DNA of 64,000 bases from Amycolatopsis sacchari (GTDB lineage: Bacteria; Actinomycetota; Actinomycetes; Mycobacteriales; Pseudonocardiaceae), in NCBI RefSeq assembly GCF_900114035.1, contig NZ_FORP01000011.1, positions 124,001 through 188,000 on the forward strand, written 5' to 3'. The stretch's first letter is position 1. Every line of letters begins with the position of its first letter. The translations under genes and the position numbers were made by a program. The notes under the pieces are model-generated. The model saw only the letters and a list, made by a program, of their open reading frames with translations, was not told the origin of the DNA and ran no database searches. Positions 32,914-41,154 of the stretch are shown here, piece after piece.

Positions 32914-34032
32914 ATGCGCACGCGAGCCGCGATCATCCGGGAGACCGGGAAGCCCTGGGAGGTCACGGAACTGGAGCTGGACGACCCCCGCGAGGGTGAG
33001 GTCCGCATCCGGTTCGCCGTGTCCGGGATGTGCCACTCCGACGAACACCTGCGCACCGGCGACAGCGTCTCCAGGCTGCCGATCGTCGGCGGTCACGAAG
33101 GAGCGGGCGTCGTGGAGGCGACCGGCCCCGGCGTGACCCGCGTCCGGCCCGGCGACCGCGTGGTGTGCTCGTTCATCCCCGCGTGCGGCGTGTGCCGCTA
33201 CTGCTCGACGGGCAGGCAGAACCTGTGCGACCAGGGCGCGGAGATGGCCACGGGGCTGCTGCCCGGTGGCGGGTTCCGCTTCCACGACGACGCGGGCGAG
33301 GACCTCGGCGGGTTCTGCATGCTGGGCACCTTCGCCGAGCACGCGGTGGTTTCCCAGGCCTCGTGCGTGAAACTGGACGACGACATCCCGTTCGAGGTCG
33401 CCGCGCTCACCGGCTGCGGGGTGCCGACCGGCTGGGGTTCGTCGGTCTACGTGGCGGGCGTCCGCGCCGGGGACACGGTGGTCGTCTTCGGCTGCGGCGG
33501 CGTCGGCTCGAACGCCGTGCAGGGCGCGGCCTACGCGGGCGCCAAGAACATCGTCGTCGTGGACCCGGTGCCGTTCAAACGGGGCAAGGCGGAGGAGTTC
33601 GGCGCGACGCACGTGTTCGCCGACGCGGCGTCGGCGCACGAGGCGGTGGTCGAGCTGACCCGGGGGCAGCTCGCCGACCACGCCATCTGCACCGTCGGCG
33701 TGCTCACCGCCGAGGTCGTCTCGCAGGCCACCGCGATCGTCGGTAAGGACGGCCAGGTCACCGTCACGTCGGTGGGCCGCACGGGTGACGTGCACGTCCA
33801 GCTCGCCGCGAACGGGCTGCTCGTCGGCTACCAGCGGCGCGTGCAGGGCCACGTGTTCGGCAAGTGCAACCCGCTGTACGACATCCCGAAGCTGCACGGC
33901 CTGTACCGGGCCGGGCGGCTCAAGCTCGACGAGCTGATCACCCGCCGCTACCCGCTGGACGAGATCAACCAGGGGTACGCCGACCTCGACGAGGGCCGGA
34001 TCATCCGCGGCATCGTCGTCCACGGGCAGTGA
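32914..34032 (+). CDS. NDMA-dependent (mycofactocin-type) alcohol dehydrogenase, copy 4
   Basis: A 372-aa zinc MDR enzyme. Catalytic Cys40 (M-C-H-S-D-E), His61-Glu62, structural cysteines 91, 94, 97 and 105, nucleotide loop G-C-G-G-V-G-S-N-A-V-Q-G-A. It is nearer to the 23487/24621 pair than is the copy at 31438, judged from shared motifs such as E-D-L-G-G-F-C and C-N-P-L-Y-D. An electron acceptor other than free NAD (mycofactocin) is expected from the family. It ends at a hairpin before the converging CoA-transferase gene. Confidence 0.88.
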   Translation: MRTRAAIIRETGKPWEVTELELDDPREGEVRIRFAVSGMCHSDEHLRTGDSVSRLPIVGGHEGAGVVEATGPGVTRVRPGDRVVCSFIPACGVCRYCSTGRQNLCDQGAEMATGLLPGGGFRFHDDAGEDLGGFCMLGTFAEHAVVSQASCVKLDDDIPFEVAALTGCGVPTGWGSSVYVAGVRAGDTVVVFGCGGVGSNAVQGAAYAGAKNIVVVDPVPFKRGKAEEFGATHVFADAASAHEAVVELTRGQLADHAICTVGVLTAEVVSQATAIVGKDGQVTVTSVGRTGDVHVQLAANGLLVGYQRRVQGHVFGKCNPLYDIPKLHGLYRAGRLKLDELITRRYPLDEINQGYADLDEGRIIRGIVVHGQ

Positions 34033-34041
34033 CGGTGCGGT

Positions 34042-34069
34042 GGTGGCCCGGCGGCGCGGCCGGGCCACC
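34042..34069. terminator. Bidirectional terminator hairpin
   Basis: Perfect 11-bp arms (34042-34052 and 34059-34069) with a 6-nt loop in the 41-bp gap between the converging dehydrogenase and CoA-transferase genes. Confidence 0.8.
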
Positions 34070-34073
34070 GGGG

Positions 34074-35474
34074 TCACCAGCGGTCCTGCATCGTCCCCAC
34101 GTGCTCGGCGACGGTGACGGGCATCGCGGTCAGCGCCAGCACCTCCTCGACAGTGAAGCCCGCGGCGGTCTCGTCGAGCCGGAAACCCCCGTCCGTCCTG
34201 GTGAGCAGCGCGAGATCGGTGACGATGGTGTCGACGCAGCCCGGCGCCGTCAGCGCGAACTCGCACTGCTCGACGAGCTTCGGGCGCCCCTGGGAGTCGG
34301 TGTGCTCCAGCAGTGCGACGACCTGCCGCGCGCCCACCGCCAGGTCCATCGCGCCGCCGATACCGCCGCCCGTCATCGTGGGCAGCGTCCAGTTGGCGAG
34401 GTCGCCCGCCGCGGACACCTGGTAGGCGCCCAGCACGACCGCGTCCAGCCGTCCCGAACGCGCGATCTCGAACGACGTCACACTGTCGAAAAAGGACGCT
34501 CCCGGCCGCAGGCCGACGAAATAGCCGCCGGCGTCGTGCACGTCCGGGTCGAACGAGTCGTCGCGGATGATCGCGCCGTAGCGCAGGATGCCGTTCTCGC
34601 TGTGCAGCGCGACGGGGCGGTCGCCGACGAAGTCGGACACGAGGGTCGGCAGCCCGGCGCCGAGGTTGACGGTCGCCCCGTCGGGCAGCAGCGCCGCCGT
34701 GCGCCGGGCCATTCCCGCCCGCGTCAGCGCGGGCTTGCCGCCGTACTCGCGTGCGCTGTCCGCGGCGCGGCTCGGCCGCATCGGCAGGTTCCGCACGTCG
34801 AGCTGGACGGTGCTGCGCACGACGCGGCTGACGAACACGCCGGGGAGGTCGATCTCCTCGGGCGCCAGCTCGCCCACGCCGACGATCTCGTCGACCTCCG
34901 CGATCGTCACGCGCGCCGCCTTCGCGAAGCTGACGTTGAAGTTCCGGCTCCCGCCACGCAGCTGGAGGTTCCCGGACGCGTCGGCGCGGTGCGCCCTGAC
35001 GAACGCGTAGTCGGGGCGGATCGCGGTTTCGAGGATGTGCGGCCTGCCGTCGAAATGACGCACGTCCTTGCCCTCGGCGATGGCGGTGCCGACGCCGACG
35101 GGCGTGTAGAACGCGGGGATCCCCGCGCCACCGGCCCGCATCCGCTCGACGAGCGTGCCCTGCGGGACCATTTCCAGCTCCATGGTCCCGGCCCGGATCT
35201 GGCGCTCGGCCTCGGACACGATGCCGGGCCGCGCCGAGAAACACGTGACGAGGCGGGCGATCTGCTTGCCCTCGGCGAGCAGGTGGGCGGTCGGCGTGCC
35301 GGGCTGGCCGAGCCCGTTGCAGTACACGGTGAGCCCGCTCGTGCCGAGTTCGTGCAACGCCACGATGAGGCTGGAGGGGAACCGGTGCGCCACCCCGAAA
35401 CCGGCGACCGCGATGCTCGCCCCGTCGGGAATGTCGCGGACCGCTTCGGCGGGCGTCACCATGACCTTGTCCAT
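34074..35474 (-). CDS. Fused-subunit 3-oxoacid-type CoA-transferase
   Basis: A 466-aa family I CoA-transferase in which the A and B subunits are joined in one chain. The A half (about 1-240) has A-V-A-G-F-G-V. The B half (about 250-466) has the catalytic glutamate in S-E-N-G-I and the N-L-G-A-G-L-P motif. It moves CoA from a donor such as succinyl-CoA to a 3-oxoacid or similar acid, as in beta-ketoadipate or ketone-body use. The ATG follows GGAGG. It is divergent from the Rieske/amidohydrolase operon, with a perfect palindrome between them. Confidence 0.9.
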   Translation of the reverse strand: MDKVMVTPAEAVRDIPDGASIAVAGFGVAHRFPSSLIVALHELGTSGLTVYCNGLGQPGTPTAHLLAEGKQIARLVTCFSARPGIVSEAERQIRAGTMELEMVPQGTLVERMRAGGAGIPAFYTPVGVGTAIAEGKDVRHFDGRPHILETAIRPDYAFVRAHRADASGNLQLRGGSRNFNVSFAKAARVTIAEVDEIVGVGELAPEEIDLPGVFVSRVVRSTVQLDVRNLPMRPSRAADSAREYGGKPALTRAGMARRTAALLPDGATVNLGAGLPTLVSDFVGDRPVALHSENGILRYGAIIRDDSFDPDVHDAGGYFVGLRPGASFFDSVTSFEIARSGRLDAVVLGAYQVSAAGDLANWTLPTMTGGGIGGAMDLAVGARQVVALLEHTDSQGRPKLVEQCEFALTAPGCVDTIVTDLALLTRTDGGFRLDETAAGFTVEEVLALTAMPVTVAEHVGTMQDRW

Positions 35475-35497
35475 GAGGCCTCCAGCTGGCGGAAGAA

Positions 35498-35517
35498 TGT
35501 CAACAAAAATGTTGACA
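35498..35517. promoter_or_regulatory. Palindromic operator in CoA-transferase/Rieske divergent promoter
   Basis: A perfect inverted repeat TGTCAACA-AAAA-TGTTGACA in an AT-rich island. Its right arm contains a consensus -35 TTGACA (35512-35517) for the plus-strand Rieske operon, with GATTCT 17 bp later as a weak -10. Binding of a repressor here would block RNA polymerase directly. The cognate regulator is not identified; the nearest regulators are GntR at 28069 and TetR at 38184. Confidence 0.68.
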
Positions 35518-35570
35518 ATAAATTCTACAACGGCGATTCTCGATCAGCCAGCCCCGAAGGAGCGTGCTCA

Positions 35571-36026
35571 ATGAAGATCGTGGTGGCGAAGGTTTCCGAG
35601 TTCCCGCCAGGAGACCGGCGCATCGTGCAGGTCGGGAAACGCTCGATCGGCGTCTTCCGGATCGGCGAGAGGTTCTACGCCCTCAACAACTACTGCCCGC
35701 ACCAGGGCGGGCCGCTGTGCCTCGGCCGCACGGCGCCCACGACCTCCTCCAGCAGGCCCGGCGAGTACACCGTGAACGAGGACGTGTTCGTCGCCTGTCC
35801 CTGGCACGGCTGGGAGTACGACGTCACGACCGGCCAGTCCTACCTGGGGCCCGGCGAAACCCCGGTGCGCAGCTACGGCGTTTCCGTGGCACCCGGTGAA
35901 GCACTGGGCGGGGACGTGAAGTTCCCGGACCGGGTGCCCGGCCCGTATGTGGCGGAGACCTTCGAAGTGCACGTGGAAGACGACTACGTGGTGGTCGACA
36001 CGACCGCCCGGCAGGCAGTGAGGTGA
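35571..36026 (+). CDS. Rieske [2Fe-2S] ferredoxin-like protein
   Basis: A 151-aa stand-alone Rieske protein. The cluster ligands are Cys42-x-His44 (Y-C-P-H-Q-G-G) and Cys76-x-x-His79 (C-P-W-H-G-W). The 31-residue spacing between the two motifs is longer than in most ferredoxins because of an insertion rich in Thr/Ser. The ATG at 35571 follows AAGGAG; the frame is open upstream only as a shadow. It overlaps the next amidohydrolase gene region and is transcribed with two amidohydrolases. Role: electron transfer to an oxygenase, or a subunit of a ring-hydroxylating system. No oxygenase alpha subunit is in the window. Confidence 0.87.
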   Translation: MKIVVAKVSEFPPGDRRIVQVGKRSIGVFRIGERFYALNNYCPHQGGPLCLGRTAPTTSSSRPGEYTVNEDVFVACPWHGWEYDVTTGQSYLGPGETPVRSYGVSVAPGEALGGDVKFPDRVPGPYVAETFEVHVEDDYVVVDTTARQAVR

Positions 36027-36028
36027 CC

Positions 36029-37102
36029 ATGACGACCACCGAGAGCCGGCAGCGGACCGCCGTTGTCGACGCCGACATCCACCCGACGATCCCGGCGGCG
36101 AACCTCGCGGCGCGGTTGCCCGAGCCGTGGCGCACGCGGTTCCAGACGTTCGGCACGCGCGTCGCCCCGCCGCCCGCGATCTACCCGCGCGTGCGCAACG
36201 GCGGCATGCGCCTGGACTCCTACCCCGCCAACGGCATCCCCGGCAGCGACCTCGGGCTGATCCGCGAGCAGCTGCTCGACGCCTACGGCATCGGCTACGG
36301 CGTGCTGATCCCCTTGCAGGCGCACAGTTACGGCGCCGAGCAGCCGGAGTACGCGCAGGCGCTGTGCCACGCGCTGAACGAAAGCATCCGCGAGGACTTC
36401 CTCGACCCCGAGCCGCGGCTGGTGAGCAGCCTGTGCGTGCCGCACGAGTCGCCGGAGCTGTCCATCGCGGAGATCGAGCGCTACGCCGACGACCCGCGGT
36501 TCGTTCAGGTGCTCTTCCCCGGCGGGCCGGAAACCGTGCTGGGCCACCAGAAGTACCTGCCGATCTACCGCGCGGCGGCGGAGGCCGGGCTGCCCGTCGC
36601 GATTCACCTCGGCGGCATCGAGCAGCACCGCGGGGACGGCTGGCCGTCGTTCTACCTGGAGCACCACTGCTGGTTCGGCAACGGCATGGCGATGCTGGCC
36701 GCGAACCTGATCCTCGAAGGCGTGTTCGAGCAGGTGCCGGACCTGCAGATCGTGCTCGTCGAAGGCGGCATCGCGTGGTCGGCCCCGCTGATGTGGAGCC
36801 TCGACGAGGCGTGGTCGCTGCTGAGTGCCGACGTGCCCCGGTTGCAGCGCAAGCCTTCCGAGTACTTCCGCGAGCACTTCTGGTTCAGCACGCAGCCCAT
36901 CGAGGAGCCGCCGAACCCGAAGCACCTCGGGATGGCGCTGGCGCAGACCGGGATGACCGACCGGATCATGTTCGCCTCCGACTACCCGCACTGGGACTTC
37001 GACTCGCCCACGACGGCGCTGCGTGAGCTGCCCAAGGAGCTGCGCGAGGAGATCATGAACGAGAACGCCTACCGGCTCTACCGGAACCTGGAGCGCCCGT
37101 GA
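36029..37102 (+). CDS. Amidohydrolase (ACMSD-like TIM barrel), first of pair
   Basis: A 357-aa Amidohydro_2-type protein. It begins with D-A-D-I-H-P instead of a full D-x-H-x-H, and has I-H-L-G-G in the middle and F-A-S-D-Y-P-H-W-D near the end. These are typical of the uncharacterised actinobacterial amidohydrolases that often come in pairs with a Rieske protein. The start is ATG 36029 or GTG 36023 (GTGA overlap with the Rieske stop). The weakened first metal motif suggests a one-metal decarboxylase or hydrolase. It overlaps the second amidohydrolase by GTGA, so a heteromer is possible. Confidence 0.84.
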   Translation: MTTTESRQRTAVVDADIHPTIPAANLAARLPEPWRTRFQTFGTRVAPPPAIYPRVRNGGMRLDSYPANGIPGSDLGLIREQLLDAYGIGYGVLIPLQAHSYGAEQPEYAQALCHALNESIREDFLDPEPRLVSSLCVPHESPELSIAEIERYADDPRFVQVLFPGGPETVLGHQKYLPIYRAAAEAGLPVAIHLGGIEQHRGDGWPSFYLEHHCWFGNGMAMLAANLILEGVFEQVPDLQIVLVEGGIAWSAPLMWSLDEAWSLLSADVPRLQRKPSEYFREHFWFSTQPIEEPPNPKHLGMALAQTGMTDRIMFASDYPHWDFDSPTTALRELPKELREEIMNENAYRLYRNLERP

Positions 37103-38148
37103 CCGAGCACATCGACACCGACGTCCACTGCGCGCCGGCCTCGCTGGAGGCGCTGTTCCCGTACCTGGACAGCTACTGGCGCGAGTACGTGACCGAAGCG
37201 AACATGAAGCTGTCGCCCACCTTCGGCGGCGCGTACCCGCCGGGCGCACCCACGTCCGCGACGCCGGAGTCCCGCGCGGCGGGCACCTTCCCGCCCGACA
37301 ACGTCGAGGCGATGCGCAAGCAGGTGTTGGACCGGGACGGGCTGCGGTACGCGATCCTCAACTGCGTCACGTCGTTCGACATCAGCCACAACCCGTACTA
37401 CGAGAACGCGCTCACCCGCGCGGTCAACGACTGGCTGCGCACGGAGTGGCTCGACCAGGACGACCGGCTGCGGGCGTCGATGGTGATCCCGACGATGGAC
37501 ACCGATGCCGCGATCGCCGAGATCGAGCGCCTCGGTCCCGACCGCCGGTTCGTGCAGGTGCTGTTGCCCATCCGCGGGCAGGACGTGCGCTACGGCAACA
37601 AGCGCTTCCACCCGGTGCTGGCGGCGGCGGCGCGGCACGGGCTCGTCGTCGGGCTGCACGCGTGGGGCCGGATTTCGAGTTCTCCCACGCCGACCGGGTT
37701 CGCCCACACCTACGTCGAGGACTACCTCAGCAACTCGCAGATCGTGCAGGCGCACGTGGTGAGCCTGATCGCGGAGGGCGTGTTCCGCGACCAGCCGGAG
37801 CTGAAGATCTGCCTGAGCGAGTGCGGGTTCTCGTGGCTGCCCTCGCTGCTGTGGCGGTTCGACAAGGAGTGGCGCTCGGTGTGGCGCGAGGTGCCGTGGA
37901 TGCGGGAGTCGCCCGCGGAGTACTTCTACCGGCACTTCCGCTCGACGACCGAGCCCGCGCAGCTGCCCCCGGACGACGGGCAGCTGGCGGAGCTGATCGA
38001 GATGATGCGGGCGCCGGAGTTCCTCATGTACGCCAGCGACCATCCGCACGACCACGGGCCGGGCGGGCAGCGCCTGCTGGGTGCCCTGGACGCCGATGCC
38101 CAGGCCGCCGTGCGGTACGGCAACGCGGCGGCGTTCTACCGGTCCTGA
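37099..38148 (+). CDS. Amidohydrolase (ACMSD-like TIM barrel), second of pair
   Basis: A 349-aa paralogue of the preceding protein. It starts with I-D-T-D-V-H-C (again a D-x-H without the second His), has L-H-A-W-G in the middle and Y-A-S-D-H-P-H-D-H near the C-terminus. The GTG start overlaps the stop of the upstream gene. Shared architecture suggests either subunits of one enzyme or consecutive hydrolytic/decarboxylating steps. It ends 35 bp before a TetR gene on the same strand. The substrate is unknown; the Rieske and CoA-transferase neighbours suggest an oxygenated carboxylic acid. Confidence 0.84.
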   Translation: MTEHIDTDVHCAPASLEALFPYLDSYWREYVTEANMKLSPTFGGAYPPGAPTSATPESRAAGTFPPDNVEAMRKQVLDRDGLRYAILNCVTSFDISHNPYYENALTRAVNDWLRTEWLDQDDRLRASMVIPTMDTDAAIAEIERLGPDRRFVQVLLPIRGQDVRYGNKRFHPVLAAAARHGLVVGLHAWGRISSSPTPTGFAHTYVEDYLSNSQIVQAHVVSLIAEGVFRDQPELKICLSECGFSWLPSLLWRFDKEWRSVWREVPWMRESPAEYFYRHFRSTTEPAQLPPDDGQLAELIEMMRAPEFLMYASDHPHDHGPGGQRLLGALDADAQAAVRYGNAAAFYRS

Positions 38149-38183
38149 CGGCGGGTGCGGGCGGCGGGAGCGAGAATGGCCGG

Positions 38184-38801
38184 ATGCCCGACCAGCCGAA
38201 CCCCTCCCCCGTCCGCACCCGCAACCGCTGGGGCGAGGGCGAGCGCCTGCGCGGCGAGATCCTGGCCGCCGCGAGCCGCCTGCTGTCCGGTCTCGGCGGT
38301 GAGGACGGGCTGACGATCCGCGGGGTCGCCAGGGCGGCAGGCATCGCCCCGGCCAGCATCTACCAGCACTTCGCCGACCGTGCCGCGCTGGTCAGGGGCC
38401 TGCGCGAGCACGAGTTCGCGCGGCTCCGGTCGCTGATGCGGGAGGCCGACGCGCGGCCACCGGAACACGACGTGGTGGCCCGGGTGCGGGCTCAGCTGCA
38501 CGCCTACTGCGCGTTCGCCATCGACAACCCCGGGCACTACCGGCTCATGCTCAGCGGGCGCTCCCCCGCCGAGGGCTCGCCACGCGGTCCGCTGGCCGAC
38601 GTCTTCGCCGCGCTCACGGAGGCGTTCGAACGCTGCGCCGCCGCCGGGCACACCCTGCGGATCCCCAGCGATCGCGCCGCCGTCATCGTGTTCGTCGGCG
38701 CGCACGGGCGCGTGGCCCTGCTGCACAGCAATCCCGGCGGCCCCGGGGCACCGGCGGTGCGGAGCTTCGTCGACGAGCTGGTGGCGCTCGTCTTCGCGTG
38801 A
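38184..38801 (+). CDS. TetR family transcriptional regulator
   Basis: A 205-aa TetR-type regulator. The helix-turn-helix lies at about 20-65 (L-R-G-E-I-L-A-A-A, then A-A-G-I-A-P-A-S-I-Y-Q-H-F). The C-terminal domain resembles the TetR_C group with Y-C-A-F-A-I-D-N-P-G-H-Y-R-L-M. The ATG at 38184 is used; the open frame extends upstream inside the amidohydrolase gene. It may regulate the amidohydrolase operon upstream, the P450 downstream, or both. A palindrome between it and the P450 gene is a candidate site. Confidence 0.85.
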   Translation: MPDQPNPSPVRTRNRWGEGERLRGEILAAASRLLSGLGGEDGLTIRGVARAAGIAPASIYQHFADRAALVRGLREHEFARLRSLMREADARPPEHDVVARVRAQLHAYCAFAIDNPGHYRLMLSGRSPAEGSPRGPLADVFAALTEAFERCAAAGHTLRIPSDRAAVIVFVGAHGRVALLHSNPGGPGAPAVRSFVDELVALVFA

Positions 38802-38860
38802 ACGCGTTGCTCCGGGCGTGTGGTCTCCTTCGACAACCTCCCCCACAGTTGCCTAACATC

Positions 38861-38881
38861 TGTTCGACAAGTAACCGAACA
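38861..38881. promoter_or_regulatory. Inverted repeat upstream of the P450 gene
   Basis: TGTTCG (38861-38866) and CGAACA (38876-38881) are separated by 9 nt, 32 bp before the P450 ATG. The spacing and position suit a TetR-type operator; the TetR gene ends 60 bp upstream. Inferred. Confidence 0.45.
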
Positions 38882-38912
38882 ACCGTTTGGGAACTGTGCG
38901 GCAGGAGGCCCG

Positions 38913-40111
38913 ATGACCGAGGCACCCAGCTTCCCCATGACCCGGCGCTGCCCGCTCGACCCGCCCCCGAGCTGTCCCGGCTGTGCGAGGAGGCACCGGT
39001 CACGAGGGTCCGGCTGTGGGACGGCAGCACCCCCTGGCTGGTCACGCGATACGAAGACGTGCGCGCGATGCTGCGCGACCCGAGGGTCAGCGCCGACAGC
39101 GACCGGCCCGGCTACCCCCACGTGACCCCCGGCATCGCGGCGCGGCGACGGCGGGCGAAGACCTTCATCAACCAGGACGATCCCGGGCACGCCGCCGGGC
39201 GGCGCCTGCTCACCGCCGACTTCACGGTGCGGCGCGTCGAGGCGCTGCGCCCCCGGATCCAGCGGATCGTCGACGAACTCGTCGACGACCTGCTCGCCGG
39301 ACCCCAACCGGCCGACCTCGTCGAGGCGCTCGCGTTGCCGGTGCCGTCGCTGGTGATCTGCGAGCTGCTCGGCGTGCCCTACGCGGACCGGGCGTTCTTC
39401 CACGGCATCAGCAAGCTGCTGGTCTCGCGCGACGCCACCCCGGAGGCGTCGGTCGCGGCCGCGGAGGAGCTGCTGGACTACCTGGGCGGGCTGGTCGAGC
39501 GCAAGGCCGCCGACCCGGGCGACGACCTGCTCAGCAGGCTCGCCGTGGCACAGTTCCGCACCGGGAAGCTGACCCGGCGCGAGATCGCCGCGATGGGCCA
39601 GCTGCTGCTCGTCGCGGGGCACGAGACGACGGCCAACATGATCGCGCTCGGCACCGTCGCGCTGCTGACACATCCCGGGCAGCTCGCGGAGCTGCGGGCC
39701 AGCGAGGACCCGGAGTTCGTCGCCAACGCCGTCGAGGAGCTGCTGCGGTACCTGACGATCGTCCACTCAGGACGACGGCGCGTCGCAACGGAGGACCTGG
39801 AGCTGGGCGGGCAGCTGATCCGCGCGGGCGAGGGCCTCATCGCGGCGACCGACGCGGCGAACCGGGACGAGACGGCCTTCCCCGGCGCGGACTCGCTCGA
39901 CCTGCACCGCGCGGCCCGGCACCACGTGGCGTTCGGCTACGGCGTGCACCAGTGCCTCGGCCAGCCGCTGGCCCGGGTCGAGCTGCAGGTCGTCTACGGC
40001 ACGCTCTACCGCCGCGTTCCGACGCTCGCGCTGGCCGTCCCGGCCGGGGAGTTGCGCTACAAGCACGACATGCTCGTCCACGGCGTGCACGAACTGCCCG
40101 TGACCTGGTGA
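38913..40111 (+). CDS. Cytochrome P450 with an apparent -1 frameshift near the N-terminus
   Basis: About 400 aa. The C-terminal part is a complete P450: I-helix A-G-H-E-T-T-A, the ExxR-region E-E-L-L-R-Y, and heme loop F-G-Y-G-V-H-Q-C-L-G-Q-P-L-A-R with the cysteine thiolate. The natural start is the ATG at 38913, preceded by GGAGG, giving M-T-E-A-P-S-F-P-M. That frame passes D-P-P-P and then loses homology. The frame of the rest of the enzyme picks up at P-E-L-S-R-L-C-E-E. One missing C in the run at 38964-38968 would restore one reading frame. The other open frame, starting at 38798, has no P450-like N-terminus. This is either a sequencing error or an inactivated gene. Confidence 0.8.
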
Positions 40112-40137
40112 CGTGCCAGTGCGGCTAACCTGCTCGT

Positions 40138-40941
40138 ATGCGTCGTGACGGGAACCCGGAGTTCATCGAAGCGCTGGCCCGCGGGCTGGACGTGCTCCGC
40201 TGCTTCGAACCGGGCCGGGCGTCGATGACGCTCAGCGAGGTCGCCGCCGCGGCGGAGCTGGCCAGGCCCACCGCGCGCCGCATCCTCATCACCCTGGAGC
40301 AGCTCGGCTACGTCCGCAACGACGGCGGCGCGTTCTCGCTGACGCCGCGGGTGCTGGAGCTGGGCATGGCCTACATCGGCTCGGTGAACCTGTGGGACCT
40401 GGCGCACCCGCACCTGCGGGAGCTGGTCCGGCAGACCGGCGAGTCGTGCTCGATCGCGCAGCTCGACGGCTCCGACGTGGTGTACGTGGCGCGAGTGGCG
40501 GTGCCGAAGCTGGTCACGCTCGCGGTCACCATCGGCACCCGGTTCCCCGCGCCGGCCACGTCGCTGGGCAAGGTGCTGCTCGCCGCGCTGAGCCCCGGCG
40601 AGCTGGACGCCGCGCTCGCCGAACCGAGCCGGGCCGGGGTCACCTCCCGCTGGCAGCCCGGCCGGGCGGAGCTCGACGCCGAGCTGCGGGAGGTGCGGGC
40701 CCGCGGCTGGGCCGCCACGGACGAGCAGCTGGCGCTGGGCATCCGCTCGGTGGCGGCGCCGATCCGCGACGGCGACGGCCGCGTGGTGGCGGCGGTGAAC
40801 GTCAACGCCCACGCGGCCGAGACGTCCATGGAGACGCTCGTGGACCACCACCTGCCGCTGCTGCTGCACGCGGCGAGCGCGATCGGCGCGGACTGGGCGG
40901 CGTGGCACAACCGTCCACTGGAGACGGTCGTCGAGGGCTGA
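40138..40941 (+). CDS. IclR family regulator (PcaR/PobR-like group)
   Basis: A 267-aa regulator. Its start (F-I-E-A-L-A-R-G-L-D-V-L-R-C-F) is characteristic of the IclR subgroup controlling protocatechuate and related aromatic acid pathways. The winged helix spans about 10-75, then the effector domain with S-L-G-K-V-L-L-A-A and G-I-R-S-V-A-A-P-I. It begins 26 bp after the P450 gene on the same strand. Control of a ring-cleavage pathway such as the LigAB operon at 47267-42681 is a plausible inference, but no binding site was identified. Confidence 0.87.
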   Translation: MRRDGNPEFIEALARGLDVLRCFEPGRASMTLSEVAAAAELARPTARRILITLEQLGYVRNDGGAFSLTPRVLELGMAYIGSVNLWDLAHPHLRELVRQTGESCSIAQLDGSDVVYVARVAVPKLVTLAVTIGTRFPAPATSLGKVLLAALSPGELDAALAEPSRAGVTSRWQPGRAELDAELREVRARGWAATDEQLALGIRSVAAPIRDGDGRVVAAVNVNAHAAETSMETLVDHHLPLLLHAASAIGADWAAWHNRPLETVVEG

Positions 40942-40946
40942 ACCCC

Positions 40947-41099
40947 TTACCGCGCTGGGGTTCTGACAACGGCTCGTGACCGTCCATCGAGGACGAGCCG
41001 GATCACCCCGCACTCGCATCGCAGGTAACGGACCTCGCCCTCGGAGGTGGGGTGGCGGGAGATCACCCGCTCGCGGCAACCGTGGTGTTCACTGACCAT
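40947..41099 (-). CDS. Small cysteine-containing protein of unknown function
   Basis: A 50-aa protein from the ATG at 41099, preceded by GGGGG. It has H-H-G-C near the start and R-Y-L-R-C-E-C-G-V-I in the middle, which could form a small zinc-ribbon-like site with three cysteines and two histidines. The rest is basic (D-G-R-S-R-A-V-V-R). An upstream start at 41135 is possible. It is divergent from the CGNR-type regulator across a perfect palindrome that covers both start regions, and it ends 6 bp from the IclR stop. Function unknown. Confidence 0.55.
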   Translation of the reverse strand: MVSEHHGCRERVISRHPTSEGEVRYLRCECGVIRLVLDGRSRAVVRTPAR

Positions 41100-41154
41100 G
41101 CCCCCAGCATGAAGTAAGGACGTTGTGCAGTTCAATGCTTACACTGGGGGCATG
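41097..41154. promoter_or_regulatory. Divergent palindrome covering both start codons
   Basis: Perfect 11-bp arms CATGCCCCCAG (41097-41107) and CTGGGGGCATG (41144-41154) contain the start codons of the two divergent genes. An inner inverted pair GTAAG (41114-41118) / CTTAC (41138-41142) adds symmetry. On the plus strand TACACT (41140-41145) lies 6 nt before the ATG at 41152, a position typical of the -10 of leaderless actinobacterial transcripts. Autoregulation by the zinc-finger protein is inferred. Confidence 0.55.

Noticed and set aside
38798-38912. P450 start at the GTG 38798 overlapping the TetR stop
   Set aside because: The encoded residues do not resemble a P450 N-terminus, whereas the frame from 38913 does, with a GGAGG site.
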